From Acetobacter aceti NBRC 14818 (lineage in GTDB: Bacteria; Pseudomonadota; Alphaproteobacteria; Acetobacterales; Acetobacteraceae): DNA of 64,000 nt. The stretch lies in contig NZ_AP023410.1 of the NCBI RefSeq assembly GCF_000193495.2, positions 3,061,501 to 3,125,500 on the forward strand, written 5' to 3'. The notes below the pieces were generated by a model. The model was not told the DNA's origin. It did no database searches and saw nothing but the letters and a program-made list of their open reading frames with translations. The number at the start of each line of letters is the position of its first letter. Within the stretch, counting starts at the first letter, position 1. Both the position numbers and the translations under genes were made by a program. Shown here one piece after another: positions 28,319-38,144 of the stretch.

Positions 28319-28481
28319 GGTGTGCTCCGTGGGTGCGGTGGTTTGGATCGTTTCAGGAGCGGCAAGAGTATCGGAAAGTGGGTCGGACTGACAGTGAGGT
28401 GTCGGTTATCGTCTCTTCCTCGACGATACACGGCGATGAGCATGTTTCCTAAACCAGACCTGCCTTGCGATCGTTGAACGG

Positions 28482-28850
28482 CTATGCATCGGACGCCTTA
28501 GCTGCGCGTCTCAGATCAGCCCAGTCCAGCAGGGCCATGAAGACCGGACCGAGCGCTTTGCCAATGTCCGTCAGGCCATATTCGACTTTAGGCGGAACCT
28601 GCGCGTGGACCGTGCGAAAAATGACTTTTTCCTGCTCCAGCGCACGAAGCTGCTGGATCAGCATTTTCTGAGAGATATCCGGAATAGCTCTCTGGAGATC
28701 TGAAAAACGCATGACCGGCCCCTCAAAAAGCCAGGCCAGAATCATCATCTTCCATCGGCCTTCGAGAATGCGAAGAGCGCACTGCATATCGGCGGCCGAG
28801 CGCGAACGAGGACGTGCATTGTAGATGGTTTTCGTATCTGAATCCGGCAT
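28482..28850 (-). CDS. HxlR-family transcriptional regulator
   Basis: A 122-residue winged helix-turn-helix regulator. It carries CALRILEGRWKMMILAWL with the single cysteine often used for redox or electrophile sensing in this family, then FSDLQRAIPDISQKMLIQQLRALE and the wing VPPKVEYGLTDIG. It is divergent from an NAD(P)-dependent oxidoreductase gene, a common arrangement in which the regulator represses its neighbour and itself. A perfect 12-bp palindrome lies 4 bases before its start codon. Confidence 0.92.
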   Translation of the reverse strand: MPDSDTKTIYNARPRSRSAADMQCALRILEGRWKMMILAWLFEGPVMRFSDLQRAIPDISQKMLIQQLRALEQEKVIFRTVHAQVPPKVEYGLTDIGKALGPVFMALLDWADLRRAAKASDA

Positions 28851-28853
28851 GGT

Positions 28854-28865
28854 TACCTTTTGGTA
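28854..28865. promoter_or_regulatory. candidate HxlR operator palindrome
   Basis: TACCTTTTGGTA is a perfect 12-bp palindrome that also covers the ribosome-binding region (AAAAGG on the minus strand) of the HxlR gene. It is in the 122-bp spacer between the divergent regulator and oxidoreductase genes. Autoregulation is inferred. Confidence 0.45.
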
Positions 28866-28972
28866 TGTATTGAACTTTTTTGTGCGTTCTTGTCACGATG
28901 ACAGCACCATAGCACAGAGAAAGGCGCAACTGCGGTCCCGGCTGCACTCCCTGGCTGAAGGAAACATCTGCC

Positions 28973-29998
28973 ATGACCATGCGCGCCTGGCGCTTCGACG
29001 CACTCTCTTCTCTCAGTGACCTTTCCGTGCACAGTGAGCCGATGCCCGCACCTCAGCGCGGCGAAGTTCTTGTAAAGGTGCGCGCTGTTTCGCTGAACTA
29101 TCGTGATATCGCCCCCATTCTCGGTCGCTATGTCTGGCCAGCGAAGCCTGGGCTTATCCCATGCAGCGATGCTGCGGGGGAAATCGTCAGTGTCGGCGAA
29201 GGCGTGACGGTTTTCCGCCCGGGAGATCGGGTTGTCAGCAGCTTTCATGCCCGCTGGCTGGGCGGCAGACCGCCTGCCGGCTTGATGCTGGAAAGTTATG
29301 GCACCGGTTCGGACGGCTGGCTGACTGAATACAAGGTTGTCTCACAGGAAGCCGTGGTACCGCTGCCAGGGAATGTCTCGTTTGAAGACGGAGCTACTCT
29401 TCCCTGTGCGGCCGTGACGGCCTGGAACGCGCTCTCGGGCAGTACCCCCATGCGAGCCGGACAGACTGTCCTGACCCTTGGAACCGGTGGAGTTTCGATG
29501 TTTGCAGTGCAGCTTGCCAAAGTCGTGGGAACGACCGTGATCTCGACGACGTCCAGTGCGGAAAAGGCCAAACGGCTGAAGGCACTGGGAGCGGATCATA
29601 TTGTCAGTTACAAGGATATTCCGAACTGGGGCCGATACATCAAGGATGACATCACCAGTGGAACAGGCGTGGACTGTGTCGTTGAAGTCGGTGGTCCTGC
29701 GACGATCAATCAGTCTCTCGATGCTGTTCGCTGGGGCGGGGAAGTTGTGCTGGTCGGCTTCCTGAGCAGTGACAATCCGGGAATTGACTATTTCCATCTC
29801 AAAGGTAGCGGTGCAGTCGTCCGTTCTGTCGCCGTGGGAGATCGGCCGATGCTGGAAGACCTTGTGCGTGCATGGACCGCGTCCGGCCTGAAGCCTGTGA
29901 TCGACAGTGTGTTTCCCTTTGCCCACGCGCGGGAAGCATTTGACCATCTCATGGCTGGTGGGCATGTCGGGAAAATCGTCATTACCCTCTCGGATTGA
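28973..29998 (+). CDS. zinc-independent NAD(P)-dependent alcohol dehydrogenase/quinone oxidoreductase-like protein
   Basis: A 341-residue medium-chain dehydrogenase/reductase. The N-terminal GroES-like domain has SLNYRDIAPILGRY in place of the Cys-containing zinc site, so it belongs to the zinc-free quinone oxidoreductase branch. The Rossmann motif is LTLGTGGVSMFAVQLAK, and VVEVGGPATINQSL follows. It reduces or oxidises carbonyl or enone compounds with NAD(P)H. The ATG at 28973 has AAGGA upstream. Its control by the divergent HxlR regulator is inferred and would fit a response to electrophiles. Confidence 0.9.
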   Translation: MTMRAWRFDALSSLSDLSVHSEPMPAPQRGEVLVKVRAVSLNYRDIAPILGRYVWPAKPGLIPCSDAAGEIVSVGEGVTVFRPGDRVVSSFHARWLGGRPPAGLMLESYGTGSDGWLTEYKVVSQEAVVPLPGNVSFEDGATLPCAAVTAWNALSGSTPMRAGQTVLTLGTGGVSMFAVQLAKVVGTTVISTTSSAEKAKRLKALGADHIVSYKDIPNWGRYIKDDITSGTGVDCVVEVGGPATINQSLDAVRWGGEVVLVGFLSSDNPGIDYFHLKGSGAVVRSVAVGDRPMLEDLVRAWTASGLKPVIDSVFPFAHAREAFDHLMAGGHVGKIVITLSD

Positions 29999-30162
29999 CC
30001 GACACGATGGTGGCTCTGCCATATTGCTCCGACCGCATGACGGCTGTTCTGGCGTGATCTTGGTAGTCTGGTGTGGGGCCGGTTGCACGTTCGGATGAAC
30101 CGCAGTCGGACTGTCAGCTTCCCCGCTTTGACGAACTGCTCATTCTATCGAATAACACCCCC

Positions 30163-30900
30163 ATGCCCTCCACTCGTTCCAAGAAAACCACACCAGCCGC
30201 CAAAGCAGACACATCCCGTCTCCCCAACGGCACCGCCATCGCTCCCCGTGATATGACAAAGCCGGAAATCACCCGCTTTCTGGCCGATCTGGCGAAGACA
30301 TGGCCGGATGCGGAAACCGAGCTTGTTTTCAGCTCGCCCTATCAGCTTCTCGTCGCTACGGCGCTGGCGGCGCAGGCGACGGACAGTTCGGTCAACAAGG
30401 CGACGCCCGCGCTGTTTGCGGTTGCCCCCGGCCCGAAAGAAATGGTGGTGCTCGGCGAGGAAGCGGTCGGCGAATATATCAAGACCATCGGCCTGTGGCG
30501 GAACAAGGCGAAGAACATCGTCGCCCTGTCGCGTGATCTGCTTGCCCACCACAATGGTGAAGTGCCTGCGGACCGTGACGCTCTGGAAGCACTGCCCGGG
30601 GTCGGTCGCAAGACGGCGAATGTCATTCTGAACGTCGCCTACGGACTTCCGGCCATGCCGGTCGATACGCATTGCTATCGGCTGGCCAACCGGACGGGAC
30701 TGGCGCGGGGGAAGACGGTTCTGGATGTGGAGAACGCGCTGGAAGCGCGTATCCCGCGTGAGCTGCTGCGGGACTCGCATCACTGGCTGATCCTGCAGGG
30801 ACGGTATGTCTGCAAGGCCCGGCGGCCCGAGTGCTGGCGCTGCGGGGCGACGAAGGACTGCCTTTATCCTGAAAAGGAAATGATCGCGCCAAAAAGATAG
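30163..30900 (+). CDS. nth: endonuclease III
   Basis: A 245-residue DNA glycosylase/AP lyase for oxidised pyrimidines. The helix-hairpin-helix LPGVGRKTANV holds the catalytic Lys150, and Asp168 lies in MPVDTHCYR; their spacing of 18 matches E. coli Nth. The C-terminal 4Fe-4S cluster cysteines follow C-x6-C-x2-C-x5-C (CKARRPECWRCGATKDC). The start at 30163 is the first ATG giving a short basic N-terminus; the open frame extends 90 bases upstream. It is a single gene between the oxidoreductase and the efflux operon. Confidence 0.95.
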   Translation: MPSTRSKKTTPAAKADTSRLPNGTAIAPRDMTKPEITRFLADLAKTWPDAETELVFSSPYQLLVATALAAQATDSSVNKATPALFAVAPGPKEMVVLGEEAVGEYIKTIGLWRNKAKNIVALSRDLLAHHNGEVPADRDALEALPGVGRKTANVILNVAYGLPAMPVDTHCYRLANRTGLARGKTVLDVENALEARIPRELLRDSHHWLILQGRYVCKARRPECWRCGATKDCLYPEKEMIAPKR

Positions 30901-31211
30901 GGCGGACTGTCCGCGTTCATCAGAAAACCACGATCGTCATGCAAATGTAATTGTTGTTGCGGTCATGATCCGGGGCTAAAGACCGCTCGCCCGTTGCGCT
31001 GCCTGCTCCTGTGTTCTAGGTGCAGGGACGCATTCTCAGGCAGGTCGCTGGCCATTGCATCAGAGAATTTGCCGCCGCCCGCTGTTCCGTTCTCTGGTTT
31101 ATCCTTTGGTTCATAATGAAGACTCATGACCCCTGTATCGTGCGGTTCAAGGTCGCTCTTTCGGCGGTCGGTTCTGTCTTCGGCTCGCCTGTCCGGAACG
31201 CACAGCCATTG
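30901..31211. other. spacer before the efflux operon
   Basis: About 310 bases with no clear gene. The adaptor frame is open through the second half (to a GTG at 31020 and an ATG at 31116), so the adaptor could start earlier than chosen here. No metal-responsive operator of known type was recognised. Confidence 0.3.
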
Positions 31212-32309
31212 ATGCGTAGGGTCGGGTGCGCCGCCGCATTGCTGTGCATGGGCGTGCTGACGGTTTGTTCGGCGCATGCGGATGGACAGGCACCCGTGCA
31301 GCACAGGGCGGATGGGAAGATCGTGGTGCCGGAAGGCTCGCCGGTGGACAGGCGTCTGGCGGTCTCGGCGGTCAGTGTCAGTCACTGGAACCGTGGCACG
31401 ACCGCTCCCGGTGTCATCGTGGCGGAACCGGCCCGAAATGTAACGGTCTTTGCGCCTGCGACCGGAAGGGTGCTCGATGTCGCCGTCCGGGTGGGTGAGC
31501 ACGTCGATGTCGGTGACGAAATTGCCCATATCCTCTCTGCTGACGCAGCGCAGGCATCTGCCGACGAACTGAAGGCGCAGGCAGCACTCGATCTCGCCAG
31601 TCGGATGCTCCGCCGTGCGCAGGGCGTGCTGGCGGCCGGAGGCGAGGCGGTCAAGGATGTGGAGACCGCAAAGACCGGCTACGCTCAGGCGCAGGCCGAA
31701 GAGCAACGCGCCCGCACGCATCTTGAATCCCTCTCCACCAGCGTCAATGCGGGCGGCGTCATCACGCTGCGTTCGCCGATCGAGGGGGCGGTCGGGAGCG
31801 TCAACACTACGGCGGGCATGAACGTGGTGGATCTGACGCAGCCGCTGGCGGTAGTGACCAACATCGCCGAGGTCTGGGCCGTCGCCAGTGTTCCCGAGCG
31901 CGATATCCGCAACGTGGAACTCGGACAGGCCGTCAATCTGACTCTTCCGGCTTTCCCCGGACAGATCTTCCATTCCGCCGTGTCCGGTATCGAGCCGATC
32001 ATGCAGGCCGACACGCAGGTGCTGATGGTGCGTGTCATTCTGCAGAATCTGGATCGCAAGCTGCACCCGAACATGTATGCCAACATGACGGTCATGGCGC
32101 CGCAGCCGGAAACCATCTCCGTGCCGCAGTCGGCGCTGGTCATGAACAATGATCAGGTGACAGTGTTCGTGGAAAAATCCACGCATGTGTTCGAGCGCCA
32201 GATCGTGCAGGTGATCTATGACGACGGCGCTCTTTGCCGCGTGACCTCGGGACTGGCTCCGGGAGACCGTATCGTGACCACCGGCGCGGTCCTGCTCAAC
32301 GATGATTAA
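31212..32309 (+). CDS. RND efflux periplasmic adaptor subunit (CzcB/CusB-like)
   Basis: A 365-residue membrane fusion protein that links the inner membrane pump to the outer membrane channel. The N-terminus MRRVGCAAALLCMGVLTVCSAHA is a signal peptide, which decides the start; an ATG at 31116 would put 32 residues before it. Barrel-sandwich segments are seen at APATGRVLDVAVRVGEHVDVGD and ITLRSPIEGAVGSVNTTAGM, enclosing a helical hairpin of about 60 residues, then a beta-barrel and membrane-proximal domain. No histidine-rich metal chaperone tail is present. It overlaps the pump gene by 8 bases. Confidence 0.9.
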   Translation: MRRVGCAAALLCMGVLTVCSAHADGQAPVQHRADGKIVVPEGSPVDRRLAVSAVSVSHWNRGTTAPGVIVAEPARNVTVFAPATGRVLDVAVRVGEHVDVGDEIAHILSADAAQASADELKAQAALDLASRMLRRAQGVLAAGGEAVKDVETAKTGYAQAQAEEQRARTHLESLSTSVNAGGVITLRSPIEGAVGSVNTTAGMNVVDLTQPLAVVTNIAEVWAVASVPERDIRNVELGQAVNLTLPAFPGQIFHSAVSGIEPIMQADTQVLMVRVILQNLDRKLHPNMYANMTVMAPQPETISVPQSALVMNNDQVTVFVEKSTHVFERQIVQVIYDDGALCRVTSGLAPGDRIVTTGAVLLNDD

Positions 32310-35300
32310 CGCCATCATCGCGGGATGCCTGCGTCAGCGTAAGCTCGTTTTTCTGGGTGCGTTCATTCTGGCTATCGCCGGGCTTTTCGCATGGCGCAAC
32401 ATCGCCATCGAAGCCTATCCCGATCTCGGCGCGGCGACCGTGCAGGTCTCGACACAGGTGCCCGGTCTGGCCGCCGAGGAGATCGAGCAGCAGATCACCA
32501 TTCCGCTCGAACGGCAGCTCGCCAGCACGCCGGGGATCGTGGACACGCGCTCCAGCAGCACCTTCGGATTGTCCCTGATCACGCTGATCTTCAAGGACGG
32601 CACGGACGTCTATTTCGCCCGGCAGCGCGTGACCGAACAGCTGGCGCAGGTCTCCGTGCCCTATGGAGCGACACCGGGTCTTGGCCCTGTCACCGGACCA
32701 TCCGGCGAGATCTATCGCTACACGTTGGAGTCCGACCGCGCCAACCTGATGCAGCTTTCGGATATCCAGCGCTGGATCGTCATGCCGGCGCTCCAGCAGA
32801 TTCCGGGCATCGCGGCGGTTAACAATTTCGGCGGCTTCACCAAGGAGTATCAGCTCGTCCTCAATCCCGGCGCGTTGCAGCGTTACGGCATTGGTCTGAA
32901 CGACGTCATCACGGCGATGCAGAATAACAACGCCAACGCCGGAGGAGGTCGTGTCACGCGCGGCGACCAGTCCTATGTGGTGCGCGGCTCCGGGCTTGTG
33001 CGCACACTGGACGACATGGGCGAGATTGCTGTCAACCAGCACCATGGCGTGCCGATCCTGCTGAACGATCTGGGGCGTCTCCAGATGGGGCATCAGGTGC
33101 GGGAAGGCATTCTAGGTAAGGATTCCAACCCGGACACGATCGAGGGGATCGTGACGATGCTCAGCGGTCAGAACGCCTCGCTGGTGCTGCAAAAGGTTCA
33201 TGCTCAGGTGAAGCTGTTGCAGAAGCAGCTTGATCCGCTGGGCGTGAAGATCGTTCCCTATATCGACCGCGACACGCTGGTGAATGCGACCACCGACAAG
33301 GTGATGGACACCGTCTTCAAGGGCGTTCTGCTGGTGGTCGTGGTGCTGCTGGTGTTCCTCGGCAGTCCGCGCAGCGCGCTGGTGGCGGCGGTGACCATCC
33401 CGCTGGCGCTGGCGATGGTCTTCGTGATCATGGATCTGGCGGGGATGCCCGCGAACCTGTTTTCACTGGGCGCCATCGATTTCGGCGTGGTGGTGGACGG
33501 GGCCATCGTGGTGACGGAAGCGATCCTGCGCATCCGCGAAGAGCGACCGACGCAGAAGATCCAGATGAAGGATATTCTCGGAGTCACCAACCATATCGGA
33601 CGGTCGATCCTGTTCTCGACGCTGATCATCATCGTGGCCTACAGCCCGCTGTTCGCGTTCGACGGGGCGGAAGGCAAGCTGTTCCGTCCGATGGCGTTTA
33701 CGGTCAGTTTCGCGCTGTTCGGCGCGTTGCTCAGCGCCACGATGCTTACGCCTGCTCTCGCGTGGCTGGCCATGCGCAACCCGCACCGGCTGTTTCACAA
33801 CCGACCGCTCGAATGGCTGCACCATCAGTATATCCACTGGCTGCGGCATATCGTGGACCGGCCGTTTCTGGCCTATCTCGGGGGTGGGGCGGCCTTTGCT
33901 CTGGTGATCGTGCTGGGGCTGAGCACCGGACGCGAGTTTCTGCCGGAACTGGATGAGGGTGCTCTGTGGCTGCAGGTGGGGCTGCCGTCCGGTATCTCGC
34001 TCGACAAGGCCAGCGCCATGGCGAGCGAAATCCGCAAGGCAGTGAAGGAGTTTCCCGAAACCTCCTACGCCATCACACAGCTTGGGCGGAATGATTCCGG
34101 CACGGACCCTTGGACGCCGTCTCATATTGAAATGCCGGTGGGGCTGAAGCCCTACAACACGTGGCCTTCCGGCGAGAACAAGGCGCAGTTCGAGCGCCGT
34201 CTGCGCGACCGGTTGCGGCAGATCCCCGGCATCAGCTTCGATATCAGCCAGCCGATTGAAGACGGCATGAATGACCTTGTCGGTGGCGCTCACTCACCGC
34301 TGGTGCTGCGTGTTTATGGTCAGGATTTCAGAGAGTTGCGACGAATCGGCGACGAGATCGTGCGTATTCTGCATGCCGTTCCCGGCACACGCGACGCTTC
34401 GATCTTTCAGGGACCGGAAATTCCGGAGCTTGCCATTACGGTGGATCGACCGGCCATCGCCCGCTACGGGGTTTCGGTCGCCGATGTGATGGCGGTGATC
34501 CAGAACGGCATCGGCGATGCGCCTGTCACGCAGGTCTATGTCGGCGATCGCACCTACAATATGACCGTGCGGTTCCAGCCGGACGAGACGGCCAACCTTC
34601 AGAAGCTGGGGCACCTGCCTCTGACCGGCACCTCTGGTGACCACATCCCGCTCGAAGCGCTGGCGAAAATCAGGCTGGGAACGGGCGAGAGCAATATTGC
34701 GCACGAATATAACCGGCGTCAGATCACCATCCGCGTAAACAATGGTGACCGGCCTCTGTCGCAGTATCTGACGGATGCCCAGACCCATATCGATCGTGAA
34801 GTCCATTTCGACACCACGAAATATCGTCTGGAATGGGCGGGAACCTTCCAGCAGCAGCAGCGGGCGCAGGCGCGTCTGAGCGTGGCGCTGGCCATCATGT
34901 TCGCCGTGATGCTGATGCTTCTGTTCGGCGAATTCCGCCTGTTCCGTCAGGCTGTGCTGGTGCTGGCCGTCGTGCCTCTGGCTACGCTGGGCGGCCTGAT
35001 CGCTCTGCATGTGCGCGGAGAGACCCTGAACGTCGCCACGGTGGTCGGCTTCATCGCGCTGTTCGGCGTGGCGATCCAGAACGGAATCATCATGATTTCC
35101 AACATTAATCGCCTGCGCTCGGAGGGGAATTCTCTGCGTGACGCCGTGCTGGAAGGGGCTGGCGAGCGGTTCCGTCCCGTTCTGATGACGGCGACGGTCG
35201 CCTCCGTGGGCATGCTGCCCGCCGCGATAGCAACCGGCATCGGCACGGACGTGCAGCGCGGTCTGGCGACGGTCGTGGTGGGTGGACTGGGGATCGCCAC

Positions 35301-35415
35301 CATCCTCACCCTGTTCATTCTGCCGACCTATTACGCCGAGATGGAAGCCATGTTCGAACGGCGTCGTCAGAGCCGGATGAATGCGCTTCAGAATGGTGAC
35401 GGGGGAGACCAGTAA
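32302..35415 (+). CDS. heavy-metal-type RND efflux pump, inner membrane subunit (CzcA-like)
   Basis: A 1037-residue proton-driven exporter with 12 expected membrane helices and two large periplasmic loops. The HME signature is clear: in the fourth helix, Asp393, Asp399 and Glu406 lie in AIDFGVVVDGAIVVTE with the spacing of the CzcA proton-relay residues. CusA-type pumps have a different motif here, so divalent cations rather than Cu/Ag are suggested. Its start overlaps the adaptor and its stop overlaps the channel gene (TAATG), so the three are one operon. The actual substrate is not determined by sequence. Confidence 0.94.
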   Translation: MINAIIAGCLRQRKLVFLGAFILAIAGLFAWRNIAIEAYPDLGAATVQVSTQVPGLAAEEIEQQITIPLERQLASTPGIVDTRSSSTFGLSLITLIFKDGTDVYFARQRVTEQLAQVSVPYGATPGLGPVTGPSGEIYRYTLESDRANLMQLSDIQRWIVMPALQQIPGIAAVNNFGGFTKEYQLVLNPGALQRYGIGLNDVITAMQNNNANAGGGRVTRGDQSYVVRGSGLVRTLDDMGEIAVNQHHGVPILLNDLGRLQMGHQVREGILGKDSNPDTIEGIVTMLSGQNASLVLQKVHAQVKLLQKQLDPLGVKIVPYIDRDTLVNATTDKVMDTVFKGVLLVVVVLLVFLGSPRSALVAAVTIPLALAMVFVIMDLAGMPANLFSLGAIDFGVVVDGAIVVTEAILRIREERPTQKIQMKDILGVTNHIGRSILFSTLIIIVAYSPLFAFDGAEGKLFRPMAFTVSFALFGALLSATMLTPALAWLAMRNPHRLFHNRPLEWLHHQYIHWLRHIVDRPFLAYLGGGAAFALVIVLGLSTGREFLPELDEGALWLQVGLPSGISLDKASAMASEIRKAVKEFPETSYAITQLGRNDSGTDPWTPSHIEMPVGLKPYNTWPSGENKAQFERRLRDRLRQIPGISFDISQPIEDGMNDLVGGAHSPLVLRVYGQDFRELRRIGDEIVRILHAVPGTRDASIFQGPEIPELAITVDRPAIARYGVSVADVMAVIQNGIGDAPVTQVYVGDRTYNMTVRFQPDETANLQKLGHLPLTGTSGDHIPLEALAKIRLGTGESNIAHEYNRRQITIRVNNGDRPLSQYLTDAQTHIDREVHFDTTKYRLEWAGTFQQQQRAQARLSVALAIMFAVMLMLLFGEFRLFRQAVLVLAVVPLATLGGLIALHVRGETLNVATVVGFIALFGVAIQNGIIMISNINRLRSEGNSLRDAVLEGAGERFRPVLMTATVASVGMLPAAIATGIGTDVQRGLATVVVGGLGIATILTLFILPTYYAEMEAMFERRRQSRMNALQNGDGGDQ

Positions 35416-36950
35416 TGAAGCGGTGTGGTCTTTCCAGAAGCTTGCCGCATTATGTGTGCGTCTCTTCCAGCGTCCTGATACTGGCGGGCTGTGCGATCGG
35501 TCCGGACTTTCATCGGCCCGCTGCGCCTGTCACGTCTTACGTTCAGGGCGGGCTGCCGAAGAGCAGCGGTGGTCGGGCCGGAGCGCAGTCGGCGCAGGAT
35601 GGCGATCAGCTATTCCGGCCCGGCGCGGACATTCCGGCTGACTGGTGGCGGCTGTTCCATTATCCGGAACTCGATCAGCTTCTGAAACGCGTTCTGGCCC
35701 GCAATCCGTCTCTGGAGGCTGCGAAACAGTCGCTCTATGCCGCCCAGCAGGACAAGCTGGCTTCGGAAAGCGCGCTGTATCCGTCGGTCAGCGGCTACTT
35801 CAATCCGGCCCGTTTCAAGACCTCGCGGGCCTATTCCAATGTGCCGAAGGCCAGTTCGTGGCTTTACAATATGCACACGGCGCAGCTGAACATTTCCTAT
35901 TCGCCGGACCTGTGGGGCGGTGTGCGCCGTCAGGTCGAGGCCGCCGCCGCCGAACGGGAGGCGCAGAAATACCAGCTTGAGGCGGCGTGGCTTACGCTGA
36001 CGAGTTCCGCTGTGGATGCGGCGATTTCCTATGCGATGGTTCGTGAGGAAATTGCTGTCACCAATGTGCTGATCAGCCAGCAGGAGGGGGTGCTGCATTC
36101 CATGGAGATGCAGCAGAAGCTGGGCAATGTGTCGATGGCCGATCTGGCGCAGCAGCAGACGCTTCTGGCGCAGACCCGTGCGACATTGCCGATTCTCCGC
36201 CAGACGCTGGACGCCCTGCATGACGAGATCGCGGCGCTGGCCAATGATCCGCCGGATCAGCCGACCCCTGAGTTCGAACTGGCCCGCTTTACGCTGCCTG
36301 CCGAACTGCCTGTCAGTCTGCCCGCGCAGCTCATCAACCAGCGGCCTGACATAAAAACAGCAGAAGCCTATTATCACGTTGCCTGCGCGCATGTGGGCGT
36401 GGCGATCGCCAACCGTCTGCCGAATGTGCAGTTGGGATTCTCGCCGGGCTTTGCGGCTGCGACCATCGCGCAGATGGCGGCACCGGGTTTTGGGCAGTGG
36501 GAACTGGCCGCCATGCTGAGCCAGCCGCTTTTTGACGGGTTTGAGTTGCAGCATCAGGAAACCGGAGCGCGTCGCCGTTACGATGAAGCGGCGGCTCAGT
36601 ATCGGTCAACCATCTCCACGGCGGTTGAGGACGTTGCGGATAGCCTGAATGCTGTCCACAATGATTCCGAGATGCTGATCCAGACAGAGAACGCGGCGCA
36701 GGCAGCAACGAGAAGCGCCGGCATCTCACAGGCCCAGTTGCGTCTGGGAGATGTCAGCCGGGTGACGATGCTGAATGCGCAACAGGCCGAATTGCAGGCG
36801 AAACTGGCTTTGGCGCAGGCGCAGGGCGCGAGGCTCTCCGATACGGTTGGGTTGTTTCAATCGCTGGGCGGTGGCTGGTGGAACCGCGTAGATGATCCGG
36901 CGAACCAGCGGAAAGCTGGAGGGAAACAGAAAGCGCAGCAAAAGGGCTGA
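35415..36950 (+). CDS. outer membrane efflux channel lipoprotein (NodT/CzcC-like)
   Basis: A 511-residue TolC-fold channel of the NodT family. The signal peptide ends in lipobox LAGC (Cys near residue 27) followed by AIGPDFHRPAAP, typical of the family. Two homologous repeats of the outer membrane efflux domain follow, each with long coiled helices and the motif DQLLKRVLARNPSLEAAKQ in the first. Translation is coupled to the pump gene by a one-base overlap. The C-terminal tail is Lys/Gln-rich. Confidence 0.92.
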   Translation: MKRCGLSRSLPHYVCVSSSVLILAGCAIGPDFHRPAAPVTSYVQGGLPKSSGGRAGAQSAQDGDQLFRPGADIPADWWRLFHYPELDQLLKRVLARNPSLEAAKQSLYAAQQDKLASESALYPSVSGYFNPARFKTSRAYSNVPKASSWLYNMHTAQLNISYSPDLWGGVRRQVEAAAAEREAQKYQLEAAWLTLTSSAVDAAISYAMVREEIAVTNVLISQQEGVLHSMEMQQKLGNVSMADLAQQQTLLAQTRATLPILRQTLDALHDEIAALANDPPDQPTPEFELARFTLPAELPVSLPAQLINQRPDIKTAEAYYHVACAHVGVAIANRLPNVQLGFSPGFAAATIAQMAAPGFGQWELAAMLSQPLFDGFELQHQETGARRRYDEAAAQYRSTISTAVEDVADSLNAVHNDSEMLIQTENAAQAATRSAGISQAQLRLGDVSRVTMLNAQQAELQAKLALAQAQGARLSDTVGLFQSLGGGWWNRVDDPANQRKAGGKQKAQQKG

Positions 36951-37012
36951 GGCTATTTTAGAGCTGTCCGCAGGCGAGCCTTTGATGGAGTGGAGTAAAG
37001 TCCTCCCAAAAC

Positions 37013-37939
37013 CTATCGCCAGATCGCTTCGTTTTCATCCTTGTAGCGATCGATGCCTATCGTGCGGATCCGTTTCATGTCGGCATGAGGCGGTAGACCG
37101 AACACCTTCCTGTATTCCCGATTGAACTGGGAAGGGCTTTCATACCCCACGCGAAACCCGATTTCCGCCACGGACATGGTGTCATGAAGCAGCATACGGC
37201 GAGCTTCCTGCATCCGTAGACGAAGACGGTATTGCAAGGGAGTCAGGTTGGTGGCTTGCTGGAACTTCTTGTAGAAGCGGGAGCGACTCATCCCGGCAAG
37301 AGAGGGGAGGGTGGTCATATTGCCATTTTCCGAAAAACTCTGTCTCAGAAAGGCGATGGCGCGATTGATGCCGGACAGGTCGCTCCGGTCATTGGCAATG
37401 TCATACAGCGTTTTCCCCTGTTCTCCCGCAAGCATCCGATAGATGATTTCCTTTTTGATCAGGGGCGCGAGAAAATGAACGTCCTGTTCAGAGCCCAGAC
37501 AATTCAGCAACCGTAGGACCGTATCGAGAAGATCATCGGTCAATGCGCTGAGGCCCATCCCTGAACGGGAAGAAGGACGGGGCATGGCATCGGTGCCGCA
37601 TGCTTCGATCACCTCCAGAATCTCCAGCGGAGAAAAGGAAATACAGGCTGCGAGGTAGGGTTTGTCGGGCGATGCTTCGGTGATCATGCCTGAGACCGGC
37701 AGATCGACGGTCGAGACGAGATACTGGCGCTCGTTATAGTCGTAGATTCTGTCGTAAAGAGAGACCTGCTTGCTGCCCTGCACGACGATGTAAATACGGG
37801 GTTCATAAACGAAGAGAACAGGATCGGTTTTCCGCTCGGATTTGTAGAGTGTCAGGCAGGAGATGTTGGTTCTGACGACTTTATCCTGACAGAGAGCAGC
37901 GACGCGCGACTGGATTTTCCTGAGGGTCTCGGAGGTCAT
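37013..37939 (-). CDS. AraC-family transcriptional regulator
   Basis: A 308-residue regulator with an AraC_N-type sensor domain (about 20-170, PRIYIVVQGSKQVSLYDRIYDY) and two helix-turn-helix motifs at the C-terminus (MTTLPSLAGMSRSRFYKKFQ and SVAEIGFRVGYESPSQFNREYRKVFG). It is divergent from a short-chain dehydrogenase gene, 205 bases away. Control of that gene is inferred from this common arrangement. Confidence 0.92.
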   Translation of the reverse strand: MTSETLRKIQSRVAALCQDKVVRTNISCLTLYKSERKTDPVLFVYEPRIYIVVQGSKQVSLYDRIYDYNERQYLVSTVDLPVSGMITEASPDKPYLAACISFSPLEILEVIEACGTDAMPRPSSRSGMGLSALTDDLLDTVLRLLNCLGSEQDVHFLAPLIKKEIIYRMLAGEQGKTLYDIANDRSDLSGINRAIAFLRQSFSENGNMTTLPSLAGMSRSRFYKKFQQATNLTPLQYRLRLRMQEARRMLLHDTMSVAEIGFRVGYESPSQFNREYRKVFGLPPHADMKRIRTIGIDRYKDENEAIWR

Positions 37940-38144
37940 GAATACAGTCCAGACGATTGGCTCTGTGGAAAATCAGGCAATTTTTTAGGAAGATCATTCT
38001 ATCCCATTCATGCCTTTTGAGCGCAAACCTCACAACATGAAGGCGTAAGTAGGCTGTGTGTGGTGATGATGGTTCGTCTTGCCGTTTGTCATCCTGTGTG
38101 GCCGAAAGTCTCTCTCGACATCATTAAGAACGGGGATATCAACC

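Noticed and set aside
30963..32318. 451-codon open frame on the minus strand
   Set aside because: Antisense to the efflux adaptor gene; His/Arg-rich sequence without domains.
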